Origin: Bacillaceae bacterium S4-13-56
GTDB taxonomy: Bacteria; Bacillota; Bacilli; Bacillales; JAWJLM01
Reading direction: 5' to 3'
DNA: 64,000 nucleotides
Assembly: GCA_040191315.1 (NCBI GenBank)
Contig: JAWJLM010000001.1
Span: forward strand, 62,001-126,000
Shown: positions 55,870 through 64,000 of the stretch, piece by piece
Numbering within the stretch: position 1 is the first letter of the stretch
How the letters are laid out: each line of letters begins with the position of its first letter
Made by a program: the position numbers and the translations under genes
Notes under the pieces: model-generated
Databases searched by the model: none
Seen by the model: the letters and a program-made list of their open reading frames with translations, nothing else
What the model was told of the DNA's origin: nothing

Positions 55870-56281
55870 TGTATATAAAACCATGCTTATCATTCTCATA
55901 GGAATTACTTTAATAGGAGTAGCAGCCATCGTTGTTATAGTAAACGTTAAAGATTCAGAGGCCAAAGGGTCAGAACCTTCTCTGGAGGAAATTATAGAAA
56001 ATTCCTTTGATACGGAAGAAGTTGTTACAAATTTAAAAGATGATGGATTTGTCAAAATCCAATTTAAAATTGTAACTGATAGCCAAGAGACCAAAGAAGA
56101 ACTATCTCTTGGAGAATTTCAGATTAGAAATATAATCATAAAAGAGTTATCAAAGATGGAAAAAGAAGAATTTAATACAGGACTAGATAATATTGAGCAA
56201 TTGATCAAACTTCGTTTAAATGAAACTTTAGAGTATGGAAAAGTAACGGATGTCTACACCATCAACAAATTATTACAATAA
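55859..56281 (+). CDS. fliL: Flagellar basal body-associated protein FliL
   Basis: Single-pass inner-membrane protein near the stator. The 140 aa have a transmembrane segment at about residues 6-28 (TMLIILIGITLIGVAAIVVI) and a periplasmic-side domain with the FliL pattern VTDSQETKEELSLGEFQIRN and IIIKELSKM. GGAGGGGAAG lies before the ATG, inside the end of swrD. Confidence 0.92.
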   Translation: MKGNVYKTMLIILIGITLIGVAAIVVIVNVKDSEAKGSEPSLEEIIENSFDTEEVVTNLKDDGFVKIQFKIVTDSQETKEELSLGEFQIRNIIIKELSKMEKEEFNTGLDNIEQLIKLRLNETLEYGKVTDVYTINKLLQ

Positions 56282-56311
56282 CTCTCCATATGTAAATGGG
56301 AGGTGAGGAAT

Positions 56312-57310
56312 TTGGCTGAAGAGGTACTATCTCAAAATGAAATAGATGCTCTTTTATCTGCACTATCATCTGGGGAAATGAATGCCGACGAGTTAAAGCA
56401 AGAAGAAAAAGAGAAAAGGGTAAAAGTGTATGACTTTAAGCGCGCCTTAAGGTTTTCGAAAGATCAAATTCGAAGTTTGTCTAGAATTCATGAAAACTTT
56501 GCACGGCTGCTAACCACTTATTTTTCAGCCCAGCTGCGAACCTATATTCAAATTTCTGTAGCTTCAGTAGATCAAATTCCTTATGAAGAATTTATCCGTT
56601 CTATCCCTAAGATGACAATTTTAAATATATTTTCAGTTTCTCCTCTAGAAGGGAGGATTTTATTAGAAATAAACCCTAATATAGCGTATTCCATGATGGA
56701 TCGCACCCTAGGTGGAAGAGGTATTAGTGTAAACAAAGTAGATAATTTAACGGAAATCGAAACCAAAATCATGTCTCAACTTTTTGAAAAAGCAGTTGAA
56801 AACCTGCAGGAAGCATGGAGCTCTGTCGTTGAGATTGATCCAATATTAGAAGAATTTGAAGTGAACCCTCAGTTTCTACAAATGGTATCACCGAATGAAA
56901 CTGTAATTGTTATATCATTGAATACAACCATTGGAGAAACAAGTGGAATGATTAATATTTGTATTCCACATGTGGTTTTGGAACCTATCATTCCTAAACT
57001 GTCTGTACATTACTGGATGCAAACACAATCAAAAGAAAGAAAGCCTGAAGAGTACGAGAGACTGTCTTCTCATGTGAAAGGTGCAACTGTAGGCGTTCAA
57101 GCTATATTAGGTGAATCTAGTATAACGATACAAGATTTATTGAGTATGGAAGTTGGAGATGTTATTGAGCTAAGACAACCTATAGATAAACCTCTTGAAA
57201 TGAGAGTGGATCATTCACCAAAATTCTATATCCAACCAGGAAAGGTAAAAAATAAATTGGCAATACAAATCATGGAAGAAATTAAGGGGGGAACGATGGA
57301 TGATGAGTGA
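56312..57310 (+). CDS. fliM: Flagellar motor switch protein FliM
   Basis: C-ring protein that binds CheY-P. The 332 aa equal B. subtilis FliM. N-terminal VLSQNEIDALL is the CheY-P binding peptide. The CheC-like middle domain (about 45-230) and a C-terminal SpoA domain (about 240-325) follow. Start TTG 56312 lies 8 bases after GGAGG; the GTG at 56303 overlaps that site. Its last codons overlap fliY. Confidence 0.96.
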   Translation: MAEEVLSQNEIDALLSALSSGEMNADELKQEEKEKRVKVYDFKRALRFSKDQIRSLSRIHENFARLLTTYFSAQLRTYIQISVASVDQIPYEEFIRSIPKMTILNIFSVSPLEGRILLEINPNIAYSMMDRTLGGRGISVNKVDNLTEIETKIMSQLFEKAVENLQEAWSSVVEIDPILEEFEVNPQFLQMVSPNETVIVISLNTTIGETSGMINICIPHVVLEPIIPKLSVHYWMQTQSKERKPEEYERLSSHVKGATVGVQAILGESSITIQDLLSMEVGDVIELRQPIDKPLEMRVDHSPKFYIQPGKVKNKLAIQIMEEIKGGTMDDE

Positions 57311-58439
57311 TGATATGCTTTCACAAGATGAAATCGATGCGCTATTAAAAGGAACCAACGATGATCAAAATACAGCAGTGGAGCAGCCCCCTGTTGACGA
57401 TTTTCTTAGTGGACTAGAACAAGATGCTTTAGGTGAAATAGGGAATATATCTTTCGGAAGTGCTGCTACAGCCTTATCTACGCTACTAAACCAAAAGGTT
57501 GAGATTACAACTCCAACAACTTCTGCTGTAAAAAGAAGTTTACTAGAGCAAGAGTTTCCACAACCCCATGTAGCTGTACGCGTTACCTATACAAAAGGAT
57601 TTGCTGGAATGAATGTACTTGTCATTCGTTCACAAGATGCAGCAGTTATAGCTGATTTAATGCTAGGGGGTGATGGAACAAATCCGGAAAGTGAGTTAAA
57701 TGAGATTCACCTAAGTGCTGTGCAGGAAGCAATGAACCAAATGATGGGATCAGCTGCAACAAGTATGTCTACTATTTTTAACAAAAGAGTTGATATTTCG
57801 CCCCCTTCTATTGATGTATTAGACGTAAAACACGGCGAGGGGACGGAGCAAATCCCAGAGGAAGATATACTAATTAAAGTTTCCTTTCAGCTGAAGGTTG
57901 GCAATTTAATAGATTCAAGAATTATGCAGCTTTTGCCTATTGAGTTTTCTAAAGACTTGGTAGATCAATTGTTGAATCCGCAAGAAGAAGTTCTGGTCCC
58001 TCCGAAGGAGGAAATAAGAGTTTCTCAAGAAGAGAATAGCTTCCACCAAGAGTCTGGATACCAAGAGCCCGTTCATTCAACTCCAAAACACATGGGAGGA
58101 TTATCCACTCGAGACGCGGAAGAGGCACAAACTGCTGAGTTTTCTGAATTTGTACCTAGCCAGATTGCTCCAAATGAACAGAGGAATTTAGATATGCTAT
58201 TAGATATTCCTCTAAAGGTAACTGTTGAACTTGGAAGAACCAAAAGAACTATAAAGGATATTTTAGAATTATCAGCTGGTTCAATAGTAGAGTTAGATAA
58301 ATTAGCAGGTGAGCCAGTCGATATACTTGTAAATGATAAGTTGATTGCTAAAGGAGAAGTAGTCGTCATTGATGAAAACTTTGGTGTTCGTGTAACGGAC
58401 ATTCTCAGTCAACGAGATCGTTTGAATAAAATACAGTAG
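57300..58439 (+). CDS. fliY: Flagellar motor switch phosphatase FliY
   Basis: FliN-like C-ring protein of Firmicutes that also dephosphorylates CheY-P. The 379 aa begin MMSDDMLSQDEIDALLKG, the same CheY-P peptide as FliM. Then comes a CheC-type phosphatase domain with two E-x3-N-type signatures (LGEIGNISFGSAATAL; VQEAMNQMMGSAATSM). A charged linker (about 220-290) and a C-terminal SpoA/FliN domain (about 295-375) follow. The ATG at 57300 or 57303 may be used; GGGGGGAAC lies upstream. Confidence 0.96.
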   Translation: MMSDDMLSQDEIDALLKGTNDDQNTAVEQPPVDDFLSGLEQDALGEIGNISFGSAATALSTLLNQKVEITTPTTSAVKRSLLEQEFPQPHVAVRVTYTKGFAGMNVLVIRSQDAAVIADLMLGGDGTNPESELNEIHLSAVQEAMNQMMGSAATSMSTIFNKRVDISPPSIDVLDVKHGEGTEQIPEEDILIKVSFQLKVGNLIDSRIMQLLPIEFSKDLVDQLLNPQEEVLVPPKEEIRVSQEENSFHQESGYQEPVHSTPKHMGGLSTRDAEEAQTAEFSEFVPSQIAPNEQRNLDMLLDIPLKVTVELGRTKRTIKDILELSAGSIVELDKLAGEPVDILVNDKLIAKGEVVVIDENFGVRVTDILSQRDRLNKIQ

Positions 58440-58465
58440 ATGTTGGTTAAGGGAGGATTTTTTTC

Positions 58466-58828
58466 ATGGCAGATAAAATTTTAATCGTAGACGATGCAGC
58501 GTTTATGAGGATGATGATTAAGGATATTTTAACTAAAAATGGATACGAAGTTGTTGGAGAAGCGCAGGATGGTGTACAAGCAGTTGAAAAGTATAGTGAG
58601 TTAAAACCAGATCTTGTGACCATGGATATAACGATGCCAGAAATGGATGGAATTACGGCCTTAAAGGAAATAAAGAAAAAATTCTCGGACGCGAAAATTA
58701 TTATGTGTTCTGCTATGGGACAACAGGCTATGGTAATTGATGCAATCCAAGCAGGCGCTAAAGATTTTATTGTAAAACCATTCCAAGCAGATAGGGTTTT
58801 AGAAGCGATTAAGAAAGCATTAGGATAA
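58466..58828 (+). CDS. cheY: Chemotaxis response regulator CheY
   Basis: Single-domain receiver that carries the signal from CheA to the motor. The 120 aa show D9-D10, phospho-acceptor D54 in VTMDITMPEMDG, the threonine/serine position in MCSAMGQ, and K104 in IVKPF. AAGGGAGGA is the ribosome site. Its targets FliM and FliY are encoded just upstream. Confidence 0.97.
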   Translation: MADKILIVDDAAFMRMMIKDILTKNGYEVVGEAQDGVQAVEKYSELKPDLVTMDITMPEMDGITALKEIKKKFSDAKIIMCSAMGQQAMVIDAIQAGAKDFIVKPFQADRVLEAIKKALG

Positions 58829-58847
58829 AAAAAGTGAGGGTTTCCCC

Positions 58848-59492
58848 ATGAAACTACAAGTGTACAAAGTTTTTATTATTCTCCTTTTTACAAGTGTAAT
58901 AAATCTCATCCCTTTCCAAGTTCATGCAGGAATAAACTCTGTTGAAAATGGGTTCAAAGAAGAACAACGAGAGACGAATGGGATGGAGGGAGAATTTAAT
59001 GATGAAATAAATACTGTAGAGGAAGAAGGAAATACAGACTCTAGCCCTTCTCTTGCATGGACACTTGTTAAAATGGTATTTTCTTTATTTTTTGTATTAG
59101 CTCTCATTTATTTCTTATTACGATTCATTAATAAAAGAAATCGGATATTTTCAAGAGTAAAAACGTTAGAAAACTTGGGTGGACTTTCATTAGGAACAAA
59201 TCGTTCCATTCAAATTGTTAGAATTGCAAATCGTTATTATGTGGTTGGAGTAGGAGACAACGTTGATTTATTAACAGAAATAACTGATGAAGATACAATA
59301 GCAGAGATTAATCAGAACCAGTATGACTTACAAAATCAGGGATTTATTCCTTCCTTAAAAAAGACAAATGTGGAGAACAAATCTACCATTCAATTTCAAC
59401 AGTTATTTTCTAACGAGTTGAAAGGGATGAAAAATGGCAGGCAGACGATGATCAATCGTTATAAGGATAGAAAAGAGAATCAAGATGAATGA
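58848..59492 (+). CDS. fliZ: Flagellar biosynthetic protein FliZ (FliO family)
   Basis: Membrane protein that helps FliP assemble in the export gate. The 214 aa have a cleavable-looking signal peptide (about 1-27, ending VHAG), an acidic external segment and one transmembrane helix (about 75-95, LVKMVFSLFFVLALIYFLL). The cytoplasmic FliO-like domain contains LENLGGLSLGTNRSIQIVRI and YYVVGVGDNVDLL. The end overlaps fliP by 8 bp. Confidence 0.92.
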   Translation: MKLQVYKVFIILLFTSVINLIPFQVHAGINSVENGFKEEQRETNGMEGEFNDEINTVEEEGNTDSSPSLAWTLVKMVFSLFFVLALIYFLLRFINKRNRIFSRVKTLENLGGLSLGTNRSIQIVRIANRYYVVGVGDNVDLLTEITDEDTIAEINQNQYDLQNQGFIPSLKKTNVENKSTIQFQQLFSNELKGMKNGRQTMINRYKDRKENQDE

Positions 59493-60150
59493 TTTTATAG
59501 AAATTTTTTCAAGTGCAGAACCTGCAGCCATCTCCACGTCCGTTCGCTTGCTTTTGTTATTAACCATTTTGTCTCTAGCACCAAGTATACTAATTTTAAT
59601 GACCAGTTTTACTAGAATTATCATTATTCTGTCCTTTGTAAGAACATCACTTGCTACTCAGCAAATGCCACCAAACCAAGTTTTAATTGGGTTAGCACTA
59701 TTTTTAACTTTTTTCATTATGACACCTACATTTAATGAAGTGAATGAACAAGCATTAACCCCACTCTTTAGTGAAGAGATTACGTTAGATGAGGCTTATG
59801 ATCGAGCGAGCGCACCTATCAAAGAATTCATGGCAAAACATACAAGACAAAAGGACTTAGCATTGTTTATGAATTATGCTCAGTTGGATCGTCCTGAAAG
59901 TATTGAAGATATACCGTTAACAGCACTTGTTCCGGCATTTGCTATCAGCGAATTAAAAACTGCCTTTCAAATGGGATTTATGATTTTTATTCCTTTTTTG
60001 GTTATTGATATGGCAGTTGCAAGTGTATTGATGGCCATGGGGATGATGATGCTTCCACCAGTAATGATCTCGCTCCCCTTTAAGATTCTATTATTTGTAT
60101 TAGTTGATGGATGGTACTTAATTGCCCATTCAATCTTAGAAGGATTTTAG
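59485..60150 (+). CDS. fliP: Flagellar export gate protein FliP
   Basis: Core channel subunit of the type III export gate. The 221 aa have four predicted transmembrane helices and the family blocks LAPSILILMTSFTRIIIILS then FVRTSLATQQMPPNQVLIGL, and VIDMAVASVLMAMGMMMLPP. It has no long signal peptide, unlike enteric FliP. Starts within fliZ. Confidence 0.96.
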   Translation: MNDFIEIFSSAEPAAISTSVRLLLLLTILSLAPSILILMTSFTRIIIILSFVRTSLATQQMPPNQVLIGLALFLTFFIMTPTFNEVNEQALTPLFSEEITLDEAYDRASAPIKEFMAKHTRQKDLALFMNYAQLDRPESIEDIPLTALVPAFAISELKTAFQMGFMIFIPFLVIDMAVASVLMAMGMMMLPPVMISLPFKILLFVLVDGWYLIAHSILEGF

Positions 60151-60171
60151 TGAAGAAAGGATGTTCCGACA

Positions 60172-60441
60172 ATGACTAGTGACTTCGTTATATCACAAGC
60201 TGAAAAAGGGATTTACACCATCTTGATTGTTGTTGGTCCTTTATTAATTTTGGCCCTTGTTGTCGGATTACTTGTAAGTATCTTTCAAGCTACGACACAA
60301 ATTCAGGAACAGACCCTTGCTTTTATACCTAAAATTGTAGCTGTATTAGTTGGACTTGTTTTCTTTGGACCATGGATGTTAAGTCACATGATTTCATATA
60401 CCCTAGAAATATTTCAAAATTTAGATCGGTTTATAGGGTAG
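60172..60441 (+). CDS. fliQ: Flagellar export gate protein FliQ
   Basis: Small export-gate subunit of 89 aa with two transmembrane helices and the motif LVVGLLVSIFQATTQIQEQT then LAFIPKIVAV. AAGAAAGGATG lies upstream of the ATG. Between fliP and fliR, as in all flagellar operons. Confidence 0.96.
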   Translation: MTSDFVISQAEKGIYTILIVVGPLLILALVVGLLVSIFQATTQIQEQTLAFIPKIVAVLVGLVFFGPWMLSHMISYTLEIFQNLDRFIG

Positions 60442-60445
60442 ATTC

Positions 60446-61225
60446 ATGATAGATATGATAAATATAAATACCTTTCCTGCTTTCCTTCTAATTTTTGTTA
60501 GGATCATGGCATTTTTCACGACCTTACCCATATTTTCTTATCGTAATCTACCAACACATTACAAAATCGGAATGGCCTTCTTTCTAGCCTGGATTATTTT
60601 TTATACCATTGATGTCCCTATGATTATAGTAAATGAGACTTTTATTTTATTAATTATAAAGGAAGCATTAATTGGACTTCTTATTGGATTAATAGCCTAT
60701 ATCATTTTGTCAGCTATACAAATTGCAGGCGGATTTATTGATTTCCAAATGGGATTTGCCATAGCCAATGTTATAGACCCACAAACGGGTGCTCAAAGCC
60801 CATTAATTGGTCAATATCTTTACATATTTGCCTTGCTATTCTTACTTGCTGTAGATGGGCATCATCTATTAATTGAAGGAATTTATTATAGTTTTCAATG
60901 GATTCCTATGCAAAAATTCATTACATTTTCTGATGGATCGATCGCTTCCTTTGTGATTCAATCCTTTAATCAAATGTTCATCATAGCATTTCAAATGTCT
61001 ATCCCTATTGTTGGTTCTCTGTTCTTAGTGGATGTAGCGTTAGGAATAATTGCTCGCACAGTCCCGCAGTTGAACGTATTTGTTGTAGGGATTCCATTAA
61101 AAATACTAGTTAGTTTTTTTGTTATTTTTATATCATTGAGTTTGTATACGATATTAGTCAGAAATCTATTTGATACAGTTTTATACTCCATGAGAGGTTT
61201 AATTCAAATCATGGGAGGGACCTAA
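60446..61225 (+). CDS. fliR: Flagellar export gate protein FliR
   Basis: Export-gate subunit of 259 aa with six or so transmembrane helices. Visible blocks: FVRIMAFFTTLPIFSYRNLP, IQIAGGFIDFQMGFAIANVI then DPQTGAQSPLIGQYLYIFAL, and VPQLNVFVVGIPLKILVSFF. The ribosome site is weak (TTATAGGGTAG). The stop TAA abuts the flhB GTG. Confidence 0.95.
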   Translation: MIDMININTFPAFLLIFVRIMAFFTTLPIFSYRNLPTHYKIGMAFFLAWIIFYTIDVPMIIVNETFILLIIKEALIGLLIGLIAYIILSAIQIAGGFIDFQMGFAIANVIDPQTGAQSPLIGQYLYIFALLFLLAVDGHHLLIEGIYYSFQWIPMQKFITFSDGSIASFVIQSFNQMFIIAFQMSIPIVGSLFLVDVALGIIARTVPQLNVFVVGIPLKILVSFFVIFISLSLYTILVRNLFDTVLYSMRGLIQIMGGT

Positions 61226-62308
61226 GTGAGACAAATGCGCCTGGATTTACAGTTTTTCGCGGGTGAGAAGACAGAAAAAGCAACCCCTAAGAAGAGGCAA
61301 GATTCTCGGAAAAAGGGACAAGTAGCTAAAAGCCAAGATATAAATACGGCACTTTTATTGTTCTGTATGTTTTTGCTTTTTCTTGTCTTCGGGCACTTCT
61401 TTGGAGAGAGGTTCTTGAACCTTTTCAAATATAGTTATCAGCAATATCTACATCTTGAGCTTACCCCAAGCAGTGTGACTCATATTTTTAATGAAGTGGC
61501 TATAGAGACAGCGATAACTTTAGCACCGATTTTATTAATATCCATTATTGCTGGTTTAGCTGCAAATTATCTGCAAGTTGGATTTCTATTATCTGCTGAA
61601 CCGTTGAAATTTGATTTGAAGAAAATTGACCCGATTAAAGGGGCAAAAAAAATCTTTTCTGTCCGAGCGATCGTTGAGTTAGTAAAGTCATTATTAAAAA
61701 TTTCTTTTATTGGAGTAGTGACCTTTTCTGTACTTTGGCTTCGGAAAGATGACATGCTAATGTTGTCTCAAAAATCCCCTGGAATAGCCATTTCATTTTT
61801 GGGTGAAACCATGGTTTGGATGGGTCTGGCTTCCTCAATCATACTTATGATTTTAGCTGTCTTAGATTATATGTATCAGAAATATGACTTTGAAAAAAAC
61901 ATACGAATGTCAAAGCAAGATATTCGTGATGAATATAAAAACATAGAAGGGGATCCTCTAATCAAATCAAAGATAAAAGAACGTCAAAGACAAATGGCGA
62001 TGAGGCGTATGATGAGCGAGGTTCCTAATGCTGATGTTGTTATTACAAACCCAACTCACTATGCTATTGCTATTCGATATGATGAACAAAAATCAGATGC
62101 TCCCTATGTAGTTGCCAAAGGTGCTGATTATGTAGCTCAAAAAATCAAAGAAATTGCCAGACATAATCAAGTAGTAATGGTTGAAAATCGGCCATTGGCA
62201 AGGGCTTTATATGATCAGTTGGATATTGGTCAAAATATACCCGAGCAATTTTATCAAGCTGTAGCTGAAATCTTGGCATATGTGTATAGAATTCAAAAGA
62301 AAATATAG
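61226..62308 (+). CDS. flhB: Flagellar export gate protein FlhB
   Basis: Switches export from rod/hook to filament proteins. The 360 aa have an N-terminal LQFFAGEKTEKATPKKRQDS then RKKGQVAKSQD, four transmembrane helices (about 35-215) and a cytoplasmic domain that cleaves itself at N275-PTH (DVVITNPTHYAIAIRYD). The end is IPEQFYQAVAEILAYVYRIQ. GTG 61226 fits the GGGAGGG site at 61212; ATG 61235 is possible. ylqH at 35069 resembles its C-terminal domain. Confidence 0.96.
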   Translation: MRQMRLDLQFFAGEKTEKATPKKRQDSRKKGQVAKSQDINTALLLFCMFLLFLVFGHFFGERFLNLFKYSYQQYLHLELTPSSVTHIFNEVAIETAITLAPILLISIIAGLAANYLQVGFLLSAEPLKFDLKKIDPIKGAKKIFSVRAIVELVKSLLKISFIGVVTFSVLWLRKDDMLMLSQKSPGIAISFLGETMVWMGLASSIILMILAVLDYMYQKYDFEKNIRMSKQDIRDEYKNIEGDPLIKSKIKERQRQMAMRRMMSEVPNADVVITNPTHYAIAIRYDEQKSDAPYVVAKGADYVAQKIKEIARHNQVVMVENRPLARALYDQLDIGQNIPEQFYQAVAEILAYVYRIQKKI

Positions 62309-62329
62309 AAACATAGTGAGGTGAACCCA

Positions 62330-64000
62330 ATGGCATTAAAGGATTTATCGGTATTGCTAGGAGTTATATTAATCATCGTTATGCTAGTAATCCCTCTAAG
62401 TGGATGGATCTTAAGCATACTTATTCTCTTTAATATTATTCTTGCATTAGTTGTCATTTTAGTATCGATGAACATAAAAGAGCCATTGGAATTTTCTATT
62501 TTTCCAACTTTGTTGCTCTTACTTACCTTGTTTCGGTTAGGATTAAATGTTTCTACTACTCGCTCAATTCTTAGTAAGGGGGAAGCAGGAGGAGTAGTTG
62601 ACACTTTCGGTAATTTCGTAGTTGGTGGTGATCCACTAGTAGGTTTTGTTATTTTCCTAATTTTAGTTATTATTCAGTTTTTAGTTATAACCAAGGGTTC
62701 GGAACGTGTTTCTGAAGTGGCAGCAAGATTTACACTTGATGCAATGCCAGGAAAACAAATGAGTATTGATGCCGACCTGAATGCAGGGCTTATTAATGAA
62801 CAACAAGCAAAGGCTAGACGTCAAAAAATAGAAAATGAAGCAGACTTTTATGGTTCTATGGATGGTGCTAGTAAATTTGTTAAAGGGGATGCTATTGCTG
62901 GTATTATCATTGTTTTGATCAACCTGATTGTGGGATTAATCATTGGTATGATACAAATGGGATTGCCCTTTGGGGAAGCAGTTAACATGTTTGTCCGATT
63001 AACTGTTGGGGATGGCTTAGTTTCCCAGATACCAGCATTGCTTATCTCCACTGCAACTGGTATCGTCGTAACCCGTGTAGCCTCTGAAGGAAATTTAGGA
63101 ACGGATGTTACAGAACAACTATTAAGATATCCAAAGTTACTATACATTGCTGGAGGAACTATTTTTCTATTAGGCTTAACCCCAATTAATTTTGGTTTAA
63201 CCACTTTTCTGTCTGGTGTTTTAGTATTAGGGGGATATCTGTTATCCCGACCAGAAACACAGCCTGAAAATGAAAGAATAGATGAAGAGGAACAAATAGA
63301 TAGCAGTTCTATGAAAAATCCAGAAAATGTAGTGAACTTACTTAGCATGGATCCCATTGAATTCGAATTCGGCTACTCTCTTATACCTTTAGTGGACGCT
63401 ACGCAGGGAGGAGACTTTTCAGATCGTATTGTCATGATAAGAAAGCAACTTGCTTTAGAACTTGGGATTGTTATCCCCGTTGTACGAATTCGAGACAATA
63501 TACAGTTGAATCCTAATGAGTACCGTCTTAAAATCAAAGGGAATGAAGTAGCTAGAGGTGAATTATATTTAAATCATTATTTAGCAATGGGGCCGGACGA
63601 CGACGATGGAATAGAGGGCATTGATACGGTTGAACCTGCATTTGGACTTCCGGCAAAATGGATTCCAGAAGAAATGCGAGATGAGGCTGAATTATCTGGA
63701 TATACAGTTGTTGACCCTCCATCGGTGGTGTCCACTCATATTACAGAAGTTATTAAAAATCATTCTCATATATTAATTGGAAGACAGGAAACGAAACAGT
63801 TAGTTGATCATTTAAAGGAGCATTACCCAATCTTAGTTGAAGAGGTTACCCCTGATCCACTTAGTATAGGGAACATTCAAAAAGTGTTGGCTAAACTATT
63901 ACGAGAGCAAGTCTCGATACGAAATTTACCTGTCATTTTTGAAACACTTGCTGATTTTGGAAAAATGACAACGGATACCGAATTGCTTGCAGAGTATGCT
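62330..64000 (+). CDS. flhA: Flagellar export gate protein FlhA, 5' part
   Basis: Largest export-gate subunit, which forms the nonameric cytoplasmic ring. The frame is open from ATG 62330 (after GAGGTGA at 62318-62324) to the window end, 557 residues without a stop. The family is near 680 residues, so the last sixth is missing. Eight or so transmembrane helices fill residues 1-310. Visible blocks are FPTLLLLLTLFRLGLNVSTT, the FHIPEP-region sequence VTKGSERVSEVAARFTLDAM then PGKQMSIDADLNAG, and the start of the cytoplasmic domain (from about 335). Confidence 0.96.
   Translation, partial: MALKDLSVLLGVILIIVMLVIPLSGWILSILILFNIILALVVILVSMNIKEPLEFSIFPTLLLLLTLFRLGLNVSTTRSILSKGEAGGVVDTFGNFVVGGDPLVGFVIFLILVIIQFLVITKGSERVSEVAARFTLDAMPGKQMSIDADLNAGLINEQQAKARRQKIENEADFYGSMDGASKFVKGDAIAGIIIVLINLIVGLIIGMIQMGLPFGEAVNMFVRLTVGDGLVSQIPALLISTATGIVVTRVASEGNLGTDVTEQLLRYPKLLYIAGGTIFLLGLTPINFGLTTFLSGVLVLGGYLLSRPETQPENERIDEEEQIDSSSMKNPENVVNLLSMDPIEFEFGYSLIPLVDATQGGDFSDRIVMIRKQLALELGIVIPVVRIRDNIQLNPNEYRLKIKGNEVARGELYLNHYLAMGPDDDDGIEGIDTVEPAFGLPAKWIPEEMRDEAELSGYTVVDPPSVVSTHITEVIKNHSHILIGRQETKQLVDHLKEHYPILVEEVTPDPLSIGNIQKVLAKLLREQVSIRNLPVIFETLADFGKMTTDTELLAEYA

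Noticed and set aside
62848-63357. 169-codon open frame on the minus strand
   Set aside because: It lies wholly inside flhA, whose frame reads as an uninterrupted and recognisable FlhA protein. The minus-strand product is unlike any family I know.
45438-64000. Flagellar block as a horizontally acquired island
   Set aside because: Gene order, overlaps and base composition match the Bacillus fla/che operon in its standard place after codY. There are no mobility genes or flanking repeats suited to an island.

Overview
The window is one long, nearly gap-free piece of core chromosome from an AT-rich, endospore-forming, flagellated Firmicute of the Bacillaceae. The evidence is gene order and content: priA-fmt-rsmB, prpC-prkC-rsgA-rpe-thiN-spoVM-rpmB, yloU-fakA, sdaAB-sdaAA-recG, fapR-plsX-fabD-fabG-acpP-rnc, smc-ftsY-ylxM-ffh-rpsP, rimM-trmD-rplS, rbgA-rnhB-ylqG-ylqH-sucC-sucD-dprA-topA, xerC-hslV-hslU-codY and then the fla/che operon. 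This is the Bacillus subtilis order almost gene for gene. SpoVM (26 aa) marks a spore former, and FapR and CodY are Firmicute regulators. I cannot name the genus from sequence alone.

Layout. Positions 1-8986: translation initiation and rRNA modification (priA partial, fmt, rsmB), the PrpC/PrkC phosphatase-kinase pair, ribosome GTPase RsgA, Rpe and ThiN. 9059-16000: spoVM, divergent rpmB, yloU-fakA, serine dehydratase and recG. 15887-20358: the FapR-controlled phospholipid and fatty acid genes, with a FapR-type operator overlapping a good sigma-A promoter, ending in rnc. 20359-21160: a disrupted junction carrying a periodic repeat array, a hairpin repeat and an inverted yfkK-like gene. 21161-30313: smc, the SRP genes and the ribosomal protein/tRNA and ribosome maturation cluster. 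30435-38497: signal peptidase, rbgA, rnhB, the FliK-like/FlhB-C-like pair ylqG-ylqH, succinyl-CoA synthetase and dprA. 38614-44858: topA, xerC, HslVU protease and CodY. 45379-64000: the fla/che operon from flgB to a flhA cut off by the window end. It covers the rod, MS ring, C ring (FliG, FliM, FliY), export ATPase, hook, CheY and the type III export gate.

No CRISPR array, tRNA or rRNA gene, prophage or intact insertion sequence was seen. Nothing looks like an undescribed multi-gene system. The unexplained material lies in the intergenic regions. The clearest is a ten-unit array (11917-12104) of a degenerate motif, AWGCKC, recurring every 20-22 bp, followed by a C-rich stretch. A second array of similar period but different core lies after rnc. 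There are also three copies of a structured repeat that begins TGTCTA, a terminator stem reused at four sites, a composite structured element at 31011-31166, a large hairpin before rnhB and an anti-Shine-Dalgarno hairpin before swrD. Compared with B. subtilis, def, rlmN and trmFO are missing from their usual slots.
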